Below, one piece after another: positions 33,529 to 44,446 of a stretch of DNA of 64,000 nucleotides. Origin of the DNA: Sanguinoderma infundibulare. Its lineage: Eukaryota; Basidiomycota; Agaricomycetes; Polyporales; Polyporaceae. How positions within the stretch are numbered: position 1 is the first letter of the stretch; each line of letters opens with the position of its first letter. The notes under the pieces are model-generated. The model was given only the letters and a program-made list of their open reading frames with translations. It did no database searches and had not been told where the DNA came from. The translations under genes and the position numbers were made by a program. Where the stretch lies: NCBI GenBank assembly GCA_032821775.1, contig JAVLRN010000010.1, positions 2,703,417 through 2,767,416 on the forward strand, given 5' to 3'.

Positions 33529-34091
33529 TATGCCAACTAAACACGTACTCGTTTAACAAATGCTGCTGTATTGATAAGTTTCAATTGGTGATGGGGTTAA
33601 CAAGCAGGCGGAGTGGTACTTACGGAGCGGGGGTTTAGCAGCTTTTGCCAGTGGCTCATCCTCCGAATCTGAAGCTATAAGCATGTCTGCAGATGAGCCA
33701 CGTCGACGCTGACTGGGATGACCAGGGTCTGCCGGGCTGGACAGTGCTAAACTCGGAAGGGGCTTGTGCCATGACGAACAGTGGTGTCAGCGACAGTGCT
33801 AGTGAAGGACGCGCATGAGTCAAAATACCTTGCGGGGATTCTCTGCGCGGCCCGTTATAATTCGAAGCATTGTACTCGTTCTTGTCGACGGTCGGGTAAC
33901 GGATTCAAGTTCAACATGAAGCGTCTACACATCGGGCGCCGGTGATGGAGGCTTGTCGAAGACGGTTTGTCGTCGTCTTGCTCGACGTCTGCTCCCCTTT
34001 GTTCCTCCAACCCTCATGTGCAGCTATCTAGCACCATGGCTCGCCCCATTCCCCTCTTGCTTTCTGCTCTCTACCATTCCTCCGTCTTAAC
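33529..34091. other. Divergent BTB promoter region
   Basis: Between the starts of BTB genes 1 and 2. No gene seen; pyrimidine-rich near 33990-34080. Confidence 0.4.
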
Positions 34092-35629
34092 ATGGCGACT
34101 CCCACTCCAACCCATGCCGTTCACTCAGACTCAGAGACTCGGCTGAGCCCCATCGCGACACCTTCAACTTCCTCTGCGACACCTCCAAGAAGAGAGATAT
34201 ACATCGGCTTGCGTTCCCCGCCAAACATTGCAGGTAGGAAACGGATGCGTGCCGGTAGTAGCGAACTTGCACCTATCCACTGACGACTCCGCCTTGGTCA
34301 GTCTCCTCCTTTTGCACCGGACACGCCAAGCCCGCCTAAGAAACGCGTCAAGACCAAGCCATCTGAGTCGTCCATAACTGGCCTGAACGTCGTCCAGGAA
34401 TGCAAGTCGACGGCCTTCTGGTATTCTGACAGGAACGTCGTCGTCCGCGTCGGGGGCACGCTCTTCAGGTTCCATCGGTCGTATCTCGCAAACCATTCTT
34501 TGTACTTCGAGCAGCTGTTCTCTGACGAGACAGCGAGCACATCCCACGTCACGTTCGAGGAGGCGCGAGTGTACCACGGGCCCGAGCAGCTCATCTTGCA
34601 GGATTTCGAGCGGTTCCTGGTCGAGCTCTACATGCCTTCGTGAGTGGCGTTCTTTGTCTCTGTTCCACCCTCCCCCTACACACAACACCCCCGCTCATAC
34701 ACACCAACAATCAGCTCGGTCATAACCCGGCAAGATGCACTCGGTCTTTTCCGCGCCTCCACCATCTTGCTCTGCGAGTCCATCAAGGATACGGCCACCG
34801 CCCGTCTTCATGCCCTCTGGGATGCCCGCGCACCCCCTCCCATCCCCTCTTCGTCAGACATCGACGACGCACCAAGCTACCACCTCTGCATCTACATGCT
34901 CTCCTTCGCACGCGAGCATCCGGTGCTGCAGCCGATCCTCAAGCGTGTCTACTACGAACTCCTCTCCAGCCCCGCGTTCTGGGCCGCGCTCCCGCCCCTC
35001 CCTGCCCCTGCGTCGTCTCCTTCCTCCTCCTCCGCATCCCTGGACCCGAGCGCCCGAATCCGCGTCGAAGACAAACCCACCGTGCGAATCCATGTCCCCA
35101 TCTCGAAAGTAACCGGGCTCCGGGATCACGACCGCATCCGCCTCCTCGAGGCCAGACACGCGCTCCAGTGCGTGTGGCGCGACTTCGTCCGCACCGCGCC
35201 CTACACGGACGTCGCCACCGGCCTCTCGTCATGTCCCTGCCCACCGGCCTCGCGCGTGCCTCCGAAAGCGGAGAAGCCGCCGCCTCCTCCCGGACACCGC
35301 ATGCAGACGCCACGGCCGCTCGCAAAGTCGGGAAGGACAAAGCGAAAGAGGACGACGACGACACGGTGCCGAACGCGTGCGCCACGCTCTCGCATTCGCG
35401 CGGGGTCTTCTACCGGCCGGCGAAGTGGCTCGCGTTCCTGAACACGTCAGGCGCGGCCGAGGATGGAGCGCTGGACCCGATCCGATATGACCTCGTCGCG
35501 CGGCACATTGGGCCCAGCAAGCTCCGACGGACGTGGTGCGCATTGTGCCTGAGCCAATGGCGGCACGAGTGGGAGGCGAAGAGGGCGGAGTGGTGGGCGA
35601 TGCTCGATGGGTGGCTTGGGCTGGTCTAG
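34092..35629 (+). CDS. BTB/POZ-domain protein 2
   Basis: Exon 2 34302-34639 holds the BTB core (STAFWYSDRNVVVRVGGTLF, RFHRSYLANHSLYFEQLF). Exon 3 34715-35232 holds LGLFRASTILLCESIKD and HPVLQPILKRVYYELL. Exon 4 35307-35629 ends TWCALCLSQWRHEWEAK and WWAMLDGWLGLV. Junctions 2-3 and 3-4 are in phase. The likely first exon (34092-34233, MATPTPTHAVH) ends in phase 1 while exon 2 needs phase 0, so either the first junction is elsewhere, the start lies downstream, or there is a 1-nt lesion. The C-terminal Cys pair is shared with BTB 1. A Pro/Ser-rich loop separates the conserved blocks. Confidence 0.75.
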
Positions 35630-35970
35630 TGCCAGAACGTCGCGAGGGTGGGTGTGCCGCGTTCGTTCGAAGCAATTTTCACAAGTATACGACCGATTCA
35701 TGGAGATCGAATACCATTTTGGGGCGATTGTATGACATTTGTTACGTCTTTTCACCGTCAACTGTCAAGCTCAGTAGCAGGTTCGGTCAGCGGGTCATGC
35801 CTCAAGGCCTCACCAGGTACGATCGGAGCTTCTGAACTCAGTGTTCCTCGTTTTCTGACGGCAATACTCGGGATTTAAAACATCATATATACCTATCTCT
35901 TCCCTAGACTATCACCCGTCGTGTTCCTCGCTCCCCACTTTCCTCCAAGGAATCTGAGCAGGACGCAGCC
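35630..35970. other. Intergenic, no gene seen
   Basis: About 340 nt between BTB gene 2 and the F-box-like gene. A TATATA-like run occurs near 35885-35890. Confidence 0.4.
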
Positions 35971-36862
35971 ATGGATATCCCCGCGACCACCATTGACATG
36001 GAAGCCGACGACCCCACAAACAATACCCTCTACTCGCCCGACGACGTGCGTGCCGTGCGCACGGTGCTCCGAGACTTGGGTCTGCCCACCGAGCTCGTCC
36101 TGGCCATCATCGACCTCGCAGACTACCACGCGTCCATTTGCACCGCTCGGAACGCGATCAGCGCCTGGAAAGGCGCGGCAAACTGCGCAGCGCAGCTCTA
36201 CCTCATCTCGCCTCCTCTTCCCGGGCGCGCCGACTTCCGGAAAGCAAAGAAAGTTGTCTGGCTCGTGGACGGACACGACCAAGGCTGGGGAGGGGAAGCG
36301 CCAGGTAAGTTGAGTGGCAACGAGCGACGATGACTCGGACTGGCGCCGACTCGAAGTACTTGCTCACCCGCTCCCTCTCGTCACATGTACAGGCCAATAA
36401 GCGCCGGCGTACTCGTGGTACGACGCGTGCATCCTTCGCCAGACCATACTGGACGCGCGTGCACCCCCCTCCCCACCCCCATCGACTCGGAGCTCACAGG
36501 CGCCACAGCCGGACGTTACGCATCATCCCATGTTCTACCGCCCCCATCGCGACCCGGAGAGCATGGAGCGCGACGTGCTCGCGCCTGAGGGATGGGCGTT
36601 CGTCCGGAACGGCAAGAGCTGCGTCTGGCGTCTGCAATCTAATCGCATCGCGCATGGACAGTACGAGAGACACGTCGTCGAGTGGGCTGCAGGCCGGAAG
36701 GTGGATGAAGAGGCGACGAGGCAGGGTGCTTGGGACGGTGCTGGCTTCGTGGAGGCGCTCCGGGCTGGGGACAGAGTTGGGATCTGGATGCGGGCTTTGT
36801 ATCCGGGTTGGGAGAATTTCCTGAAGGAGGCTGCGGTTCAGGTCATGTACGAGGTCGAGTAG
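35971..36862 (+). CDS. Uncharacterised conserved fungal protein with F-box-like motif, copy 2 (intact)
   Basis: Exon 1 35971-36304, intron 36305-36401, exon 2 36402-36862; 264 residues. The acceptor is the AG at 36400-36401, chosen because the earlier AG at 36391-36392 would put TAA in frame. N-terminal DVRAVRTVLRDLGLPTELVL contains an F-box-like LPTELVLAIIDLA. The C-terminal half is SMERDVLAPEGWAFVR, CVWRLQSNRIAHGQYERH and GDRVGIWMRALYPGWENF. The two halves are conserved with copy 1 at 21.3-22.2 kb, while the linker (Pro/Ser-rich) is not. No signal peptide; function unknown. Confidence 0.85.
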
Positions 36863-38010
36863 GGAGTTATGGTGAGTAGTGTCTTCACCCTCAAGGATTG
36901 CACAGAGATCGAAGTGCTCAGATGAGAGAGGGTTTTGCAGCTTTAGGATCTGGAGCTCTACAGGTACTGATACAACGAAAAATGTTTCCGAAGTGGCTAA
37001 GCAAGCGGTCTGTAGTCAGCTCCGTGGCCGGGGAGACGAGAATGGTAACCTTGTTAAAATACCATGGGTTCATGGAGGCTCTTCGACAGCGGACTAGGAG
37101 AGTCAAGATTCCGAGCTCTCCGTCTCCTTCCCGACCACCTTTGAGCCCGACATACAGGCTTTTGCCGTGCTCTCTGTGTGGAGGATTAGCGGGAAGCAAA
37201 GGCGTATAAGGCTGGGACTCGTGGTGAACTCACCATTATGCTGTAGGACATTCGCCTGTGGCTTCCGACTCGGGCCTTCGGTAATGCTGATGAAAAGGTA
37301 GACGTCGTCCCAGACTTGAAACCATTCACGTCCTCGTCTAGCACCATGGACGGAGGCTTCAAGTTAACTTTCCGGCCCCATCCCTCGTCTTGCAGTGAGC
37401 TTGCGATTGCCGAGTCGGGGACTCGAAAGGCGCCTACTTCAAACAGAAGCAAATACCGTGCTTTGTGGCCGAACACCCCATGCCCGCCTCGGAGCTGGCC
37501 GCTCCGAGCACAGTTGACGGTTCCCAGTGGCACAGACTCAGTCGTAGACCGTGGTGTACGGACAAGTGTTGGCCTTCGGCTGTACATCGAGTGGGCAGGT
37601 GCGGCAAGACGTGCCGATCATGGGCAAGGGTCCAGGGGATGAGCATTCCCCCGCCATCTGCCATGTCTATTATGATACTCATATGTCGCTCAGGTCCTTC
37701 TGTAGGTTCCCGGGCACGGACGTGGCAGTCCGAATCATTCGCGTTCGCGGTCTGCGGCAGCAAGACGAGGGCGCCGCCGCTGACCGGGAACCAGTATGTA
37801 ACACCCCGCTCTGCAACGCTCGCAGGCGGAGGTGGCTACTTACTTTGCTCGACGATACAATCAAGTTCAGATTCGGCGTGTCGTGGTCGAGGTCGTGCGA
37901 TTAGACGTGAACAAGTTACACGCGGCCAAAACCAAACCATCCTTAGATACACAACTCGACAGAAAGCAGTACGTGGCGACTGACGAACCTAACCCTCCTC
38001 GTCTGAACAT
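36863..38010. other. Intergenic, no supported gene
   Basis: Contains several 80-170-codon frames on both strands, none with a domain I recognise or a plausible exon chain. Confidence 0.35.
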
Positions 38011-38631
38011 CTAATCATCGTCCGATCCAGCCATCGGCCGCCCGGCGATCTTCGCGCGGTCATACTTACACGCATCCTCCAGGTACGGACACCGCGTCGT
38101 CGCACTGCCCTCGCATCGTCTCCCCGGCACGTCTATGCGACCATGCGAAGCGAGTGTCAGCAGACGAGCATTCGTATACTGCTTGAACTGAGAACACGAC
38201 GCACATAGACAAGCGTTACAACGATGCGAGCCGCGCCAGTTGCGGCTCCGGGGGCTGAACTCGTCGGGGCTCTCGGGGCGAGGTACGGGCGGGGTTACAG
38301 GCCTTCGATCCCGACTGGCCGCAGCAGCATCGGCAGCGGCGGTCAGCTCGCGAATGACGGCCGTGTCGAAGTTGGATTCCAGGTCCGGAGCGAACCCATC
38401 GTCGAGATCGGCCTCGGGCTCAGGATCCTTGGAGTGCTGTACCTGGTGCGGGAACTGCGGCGCAGAGGAGCTGGTGCACGGCCGAAGGACAGATTGGTGG
38501 CGGAGCTCGTCATGCGGCTGCTCTTCGCTCTGAGAAGTACAGCAGTGGTTGTGGTTGGAGTCCTAGTAGACGATCAACACTTCACGCGGGGATAAGTGTG
38601 GTTCGACACTCACCCTGTCTTCGCCAGCCAT
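38011..38631 (-). CDS. Small Cys-rich, probably zinc-binding protein
   Basis: Exon 1 38631-38614 (MAGEDR), intron 38613-38563 (51 nt, GTGAGT...TAG), exon 2 38562-38011; phases fit, 189 residues. The minus frame is open for 184 codons here. A polar, Pro/Asp-rich first half is followed by HRCNACLCASC (C-x2-C-x-C-x2-C) and, 30 residues on, RCEG...RCPYLEDACKYD (C-x7-C-x6-C), seven cysteines well placed for metal binding. No signal peptide, so probably nuclear or cytosolic. I do not recognise the family; a degenerate zinc-finger regulator is one guess. The very short first exon is the least certain part. Confidence 0.6.
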
Positions 38632-39783
38632 GGGTTGTAGCAAAAAGTAACCGGTCCTTCGAATGACTACAGGACGATGGCAAGACGGACGGGGTAAATA
38701 CTGTTAGCGAGAGCGAGGAGAAATATGAACAATTATACTCGACGCACTCGATGCTATATACGGGACCTGATTGGAGAATGCTGTGCAGCGTGCGCTGCCG
38801 CGGCGCTCGAGCGACAAAGCGTTACGCAAATGGGCGAAGAAGATATTGTGATGCTGCCGTATGCGCAGCTTCTGCAGTGCAGCGGCCCATGAACAAAGAG
38901 AATACAGCCTCGCAGCGGTCTTGGAAGTGGCAGCGACGTCATTATAATCCCCGATTGTTAGACGAGTGCCTGGACCTGAGCCACCTGTAACGCGGTCGTG
39001 AAGGCTCTGGTGGAATAATGACGAATTACTGTAAACAATAGTGACGTCCAAATAGGGACCTCAAACCATAGACAGCGACAGTTGTTTTGTGAGGATGCGA
39101 CGCAACAAGGACGTTGTGACTCAGTGGCCCTGAGTGCCAGGTGACGATTCGACTCGGCCGGGGGATGATCGATGACCACCAGTACTTGACCTTAACGCCA
39201 GAAAGATCCATAGGCTGCCAGAAACATACGAGTCGTGACTAGCAAGTATATGCGGGAGTGGGAGTCGAAGGCAAGCCTGTACTACTTCCATCGCTCTGAT
39301 GGCTGAGATCGGGAACATCATCTCATCTCCGCACGTGATGCAAAACCAATTCCAATAAAAGTGAGGTCGGCGGGTACTTGTCATTGTGTTCCAAATACTT
39401 GGTTATAGTATCATGTGCGTCATCTGGAACATATGAGGTACGTCGATCGCGTTACCGTTCAGGTGATGCCGATGCCTTTCGCACCTGCGTTGACCCGAGT
39501 CCGAGTCAGTTTGAGCCTCGGAAGGTGCGGAAGTGGACGCTGCCCGTCCGAGGTGAAGGTGGACGGTGCACGGTGAAATGCTGGGTTAGATGATTCACGA
39601 TGACTTTCAACGCCAAACATCTTGATCGCGGATTGCACCAACAGGATACACAAACGTAGGACCAAAGGCTTCGCCGCTTCACCTCAGACTGCGGAAACGG
39701 AGGCCAATATTCCGCTCCCCCTACCTCGTAATGCCCCTCATCAATGCATCACGACCGACAGGCTCTCCTTCGCGACGCGGAGC
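38632..39783. other. Intergenic, no gene seen
   Basis: About 1.1 kb between the Cys-rich gene's 5' end and the 3' end of GH128 gene 2. No recognised domain, RNA or repeat. Confidence 0.4.
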
Positions 39784-41006
39784 TTAGAACATGAGGTAGC
39801 CGACGGCGGACGGCCCGCCCTCGTTCGTGTACAGGCACGAGCCCGTGCCGGAGAACGAGGCCCCGACGGGGTCGTTGGCGAGGAGGAGTTTGGGCGAAGT
39901 CGCGACGAACGGGAAGTAGAGCTCCACGAACGGTTGGCTGTCGAGGAACGCGAACGCTTGCGCGAAGAAGATCACCCTGCCGGCCGGTGAGCACATGGTT
40001 AATATTCGGGGAAGAACAGAACATGAAAGGGTGAAAGGGAGGCGAGAGGAGAGGAGAGGAGACGCACTGGTCGGTCTCGCCGCCGGGCGGGTTCTGGAGG
40101 GCGAACTCGGTGATGACGATCAGCTCATTCTGCGAATCGCAACCGCAACCGCAACGAGAGGGTTTGGTGAGCGGGCATGTCTGATGTGCAGAAGCAGATA
40201 GGACGCGAGGCTTACAGGGAAATCCGAGTGCACGAGCTGGATGTAGTCCTTGAACTCCTCGAAGCTCGCGCCGTACCAGTGGAGGTTGATGTACTCGAAG
40301 GAGCATTTGCCCGCGCACGCGGTGACCATCTGGTGCAGCCAGTCGAGGCCCTGGTCCGCGGTCGTGCTCGAGGTGACGGCGGGAAGTGCTTTCTTGACCG
40401 CGAGGGGGTTGACGTACTGCTGGTACCAGGACGCGGCTTGGGCGGGCGTGATGCCATTCACGTCGGGCTCGTTGAGCGTGAAGACGGCTGGTCAATGCGA
40501 ACGGTTGACAGGTGCCGTAAGTGGTACATATTGCGCAAGGCGATAGGACACTGTACTTACTGGTCCAGCCTTGCTGCTTCTGGCGGGCGGCTAGCTGGTC
40601 GATGGGGCTGGAGTCGCAGTCCACGCACCCCTGCATGCCGATGAACTCTAAGCCGCCACTGCCGTTGGTAGAGACAGGCACGTAGGTCTCATAGTCGTAA
40701 CTAAATCATAGTTGACGTTTTTGCGAGCGTTACAACGTTCAGGAATACACATACATCGCGACTACCTGGCCATCATCGTTGTTGAAGACATCGGGGTCCC
40801 TGCACGCCGTCAGTAATGGTGCAAGCCGAAGAACACGAGATGGTAGTTACAAAGGCTTGTTGTCTGGAACCTTCCTCAATGCATGCCCATAAAAACCAGC
40901 CGAAGGGTATGAACTCACAGTAAGGCCAGCAGAGACCACGCTTGCCAGCCTGAGCGGCAGCGATAAAGAGGGCAAGAGCAGCGAAGGCGGAAGAGATGGA
41001 ACGCAT
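39784..41006 (-). CDS. GH128 (Asl1-type) secreted beta-glucanase, gene 2
   Basis: Seven exons on the minus strand: 41006-40919, 40863-40851, 40799-40755, 40700-40561, 40487-40216, 40129-40068, 39976-39784, with lengths 88, 13, 45, 140, 272, 62 and 193 nt, exactly those of genes 1 and 3; 270 residues. Signal peptide MRSISSAFAALALFIAAAQA. Catalytic regions are VFTLNEPDVNG and VITEFALQNP. The barrel segment YINLHWYGASFEEF is present. The mature N-terminus GKRGLCWPYYNK is conserved. A TATA element lies about 60 nt upstream. Extracellular beta-1,3-glucan hydrolase by family. Confidence 0.93.
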
Positions 41007-41064
41007 TGTTGGGCTGAAGAGTCGAAGACGAGGGCTCTGCTGGACATGTCCTCAGTCAGCCATA

Positions 41065-41070
41065 TTTATA
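41065..41070 (-). promoter_or_regulatory. TATA box of GH128 gene 2
   Basis: TATAAA on the minus strand about 60 nt upstream of the ATG; GH128 gene 3 has the same CCGTATAAATA context. Confidence 0.65.
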
Positions 41071-43155
41071 CGGCTCCTGGAGATGAGCGATGCCCACCTT
41101 AGGTGCATTGCACGGAAATTTGGGGGATCACACCAAGATTTGTCCACGAGTCCTGGCAAAGTCGCTGGTTCTGTCAATCAGCGCAGGTCGTTCCAATGAT
41201 GTGTAAGCCTGCATCAGCCTGCATACCTCTGTCAGACTCTTTCCTCTGGGCCACGACGGTGCTCGGTTCCGGTTCCGTGGACGACAGCTAGCTGTCTGAA
41301 TGGTGAATGCAAGGAACTACCCCGACGCAGACCGGCGGATCGTGGCCAGTTTTCCGCCGTCGCGCTGGGGCAGGAGCCTGCGCCGATGGCGGTACCGCGG
41401 GAGGATTTTGATCGCATGGAGAAGCAGCGCACATGTGTGGTTACCGAGCGTTCCGCTGGACGGTCAGTGTTGAGTTCGCCCGGTAAATTTCCAAACCCGA
41501 GAATTGATCTACATGCTTCATTCGCTCGACAACGGGAACATATACTTAACTTCCCCGCGATCGTGTCGCTAACATGACAGATATCAGCGAGCACTGAGCT
41601 CGGGTGGGAATACGAGGCTGCATGTACTGAAACCTGCTTGTAAGGTGACAGCATCCGGCGCCTCACTGTCGAGGTACTTGTCGCCCATTACGAGGCGTAA
41701 AATACAAGGTTACGTCGTCATCGCCCGCATCGCAGGCAAAATAACATGCATATGGCAGATGGAAGACTGGTATGGGCCTGCGTTGGGGTTCGGATGAATC
41801 ATCCAGCGTTCTCGAAGCGAAGCTGGGGCCCTCGACTCTTGGGCTCCGCCTGCGATAGCACAAGGTTTGTTACTTACCATAATACCACGCTCTAGTGCGG
41901 TTAGCGACACAGATTAGATTGTTGAAAATCGCTGTGTCACTAGGGAGAGGCTAACTTAGCCAAGCCTTCCCGAAGCGCGAGTGCGCCGCCGGCCGGTGTA
42001 TCGGCATGATCTTCCAAATGCCGTCTGACCTCTGCGGTGATACTGGCTAATAGCTATACTAGCGTCGGCCACGCCAGGCTGAGAGTCTAAGCGGTCAAAG
42101 TGCCGAATCGGTAAGTAAAGTAAACGCCGTTTACGTTGTGCATCGAAAGGTGTACGCACCATTTTGTTCCCTGTCAGCGCCGAAGACACTCCGTCTTCGG
42201 CGTGTCGGGCATTGCGCGATGGGAACTTGAGGCGCGAGAGGCTCTGGGCCTGCATCGAGCGACGGATTTGAGTAAAAAAGGAGTGGACTGTCTTGACTAG
42301 AGTGCGTGCGAGGCGCGGAGGAGGGGTGCGAGCACAGCAAACGACCGAGCAGCGCCGCATCTGATAAGGCCGGAACATGAGGAGGCACATACACGTCTGC
42401 GCATTACGGCGAGTAGGAACAGGATCTCCGGGGACGGGTCACTCGATGACTTCTTGCTTGTCATCAGGGGGGAGGCAAGATGGCCCTTCGCACTTTCTTC
42501 TCCCTCGCAGAACTGGCGAGCGGTGCATCGTTGGATGGCGTCGTGTCGTCAGTCGCAGCGTCGGACGTCAGTCGAACAGTGTCGTCTGCAGGAGAAGCAG
42601 GAGGAGCATCAGCCATAGTGCCAGTGTCGAGGTCATCGTCGACGGCAAAGTCGTGGCCGAAGACGAGCGCGACGACGCCTGTCCCTCACCTGCGCCTCTG
42701 TCCGGCCCGGGCCCGGGCCATGGCCCTGCAGACCTCGATCGCAGCGGCAGCCTGGGGCACTTGAGCAGACCCGCTCTTCCCGTCCATTCTCGATCTCGCA
42801 CCAAAACTCACAATTGGACTTGGTCGTCACAGGCGCGAGTTACGAGGTACTCTTATATAGGAAAGACGATCAGGCTTAGTTTGATTATGCAATAAGTAAG
42901 TACAGCGCGCGCGAATAAACAAGTGAGTGTCTCGTAAGTGCCGCCCGAACCAACTTTGAACAAAAAAAATGAATGTGAGTCTGAGGCCGTAAACGCAACA
43001 ACATAGCCATAGCACAGAAAACCGCCTATACTTTGGGAAGAGAATGTCGGGAACCGTGGTCCGTGATATGCCTCCGTCGAACGAAGCCGTGCCCCGCCGT
43101 ACCGCAGTTCAAGTTCCAGTCCGAGTTCTGAGGGGGAGGGTTCCCCGGAACGTGC
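41071..43155. other. 2-kb interval, upstream flank of GH128 gene 2, no supported gene
   Basis: Around 41386-41500 it resembles the upstream flanks of GH128 genes 1 and 3. A Ser/Ala-rich frame at 42480-42764 is unsupported. No RNA or mobile element seen. Confidence 0.4.
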
Positions 43156-44334
43156 TCAGTACATGAGGTTGCCGACGGCGGACGGGCCACCAGCGTTGGT
43201 GTACAGGCACGAGCCGGTGCCGACAAACGAGACTGCGCCGGAGTCGTACTGGGCCAGGAGCGCGGGCGACGTCGCGACGAAGGGGAAGTAGAGCTGCACG
43301 AAGCTCTGGCCGTCGAGGTACGCGAACGCCTGCTTGAAGAAGTTGACCCTGGTGTCGCGCGGCACGGTGAGCGACCGTCGTTCTGGCGAGCGAGAGGATG
43401 ACTTATGGGACGTACTGGTCAGCCTGGCCGCCGGCCGGGTTCTGGAGCGCGAACTCGGTGATGACGAGCTGCTGGCTCTGCGGGTCACAACGCCGGGAGT
43501 CAGTGAGCGGTGCGCCTAGTGCACAACGATGAACAGGGACGCACGGGGAACTGCGAGTGCGCGAGCTCGACGTAGCTCTGGAACTCGGCAAAGCTGCTGC
43601 CGTACCAGTGCAGGTTGATGTAGTCGTAGAAGCACCCGCCCGCGCACGCGGTGACCATCTGGTGCACCCAGTCGAGGCCCTGGCCCGAGCTCGAGCTCGA
43701 CGTGACGGCGGGAAGCGCCTTCTTGATCGCGAGAGGGTTGACGTACTGCTTGTACCAGGCCGCGGCTTGGGAGGGCGAGATGCCGTTGATGTCCGGCTCG
43801 TTGAGCGTGAAGACGGCTGCGATGGCGGTACGCGTCAGGCGTCACGTGCAAAGGTGAGGATGCTGGCAGCTGGACTTACTGGCCCAGCCTTGCTGCTGCT
43901 GGCGGGCGGCGAGCTGGCTGATGGGGCTCGAGTCGCAGTCGAGGCAGCGCTGCATGCCGATGAAGCCGAGGCCACCGTTGCCGTTCGTGGATGGCGGCGC
44001 GTAGGTCTCGTAGTCGTAGCTATCCGCAAATCACGGTCAGCGTCTCTGCATGCGCTACGATGTGCAGCGAGACACATACATTGCGACGACCTCACCGTCG
44101 CCGTTGTTGAAGACACCGGGGTCCCTGGACATACTGATCAGTAAACTCCTTGAACGAAGGACTTGAGATGATATTTACAAAGCGCCGTTGTCTGGAGACG
44201 TCGTCAGCACAAGCTCGTACAAGCCAGTCGAAAACGATGAACTCACAGTAAGGCCAGCAGAGGCCACGCTTTCCCGCCTGAGCGGCAGCAACGAAGAGGG
44301 CAAGAGCGGCGAAGGGGGAAGAGAAGGAGCGCAT
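43156..44334 (-). CDS. GH128 (Asl1-type) secreted beta-glucanase, gene 3
   Basis: Seven exons on the minus strand: 44334-44247, 44191-44179, 44124-44080, 44019-43880, 43816-43545, 43477-43416, 43348-43156; 270 residues. Signal peptide MRSFSSPFAALALFVAAAQA. Catalytic regions are VFTLNEPDING and VITEFALQNP, with YINLHWYGSSF between them. In the last exon it is very like gene 1 (VNFFKQAFAYLDGQSFVQLY is shared). Intact splice sites and frame point to a working enzyme. Together with its upstream DNA it forms the inverted counterpart of gene 1's segment. Confidence 0.93.
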
Positions 44335-44337
44335 TGT

Positions 44338-44405
44338 TAGGTGGAAGAGTCGAAGGTGGAAGGTGGAAGTGTTGAAGGTGTAAGGTGAAAGAGTCGAAGG
44401 TGAGG
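44338..44405. repeat. GAAGGTG-type low-complexity repeat
   Basis: Short degenerate tandem units of GAAGGTG/GTCGAAGGTG directly in the 5' leader of GH128 gene 3, absent from genes 1 and 2. Confidence 0.6.
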
Positions 44406-44440
44406 AGGACTCTGCTGGTCCAAGTGCTCGAACAGGTGTA

Positions 44441-44446
44441 TTTATA
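44441..44446 (-). promoter_or_regulatory. TATA box of GH128 gene 3
   Basis: TATAAA on the minus strand, 107 nt upstream of the ATG. The extra distance compared with gene 2 is about the length of the GAAGGTG repeat block. Confidence 0.6.

Noticed and set aside
36391..36401. In-frame TAA at the start of exon 2 of the F-box-like gene, suggesting a pseudogene
   Set aside because: Using the AG at 36400-36401 as acceptor keeps phase and avoids the stop, giving an intact protein that aligns with its paralogue.
36898..37983. Several overlapping 80-170-codon frames on both strands
   Set aside because: None shows a recognisable motif or consistent splice structure, and they overlap each other in conflicting frames.
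42480..42895. Ser/Ala-rich open frames on both strands
   Set aside because: Low-complexity composition in a GC-rich stretch, no domain, no exon chain and no start context. Likely chance.
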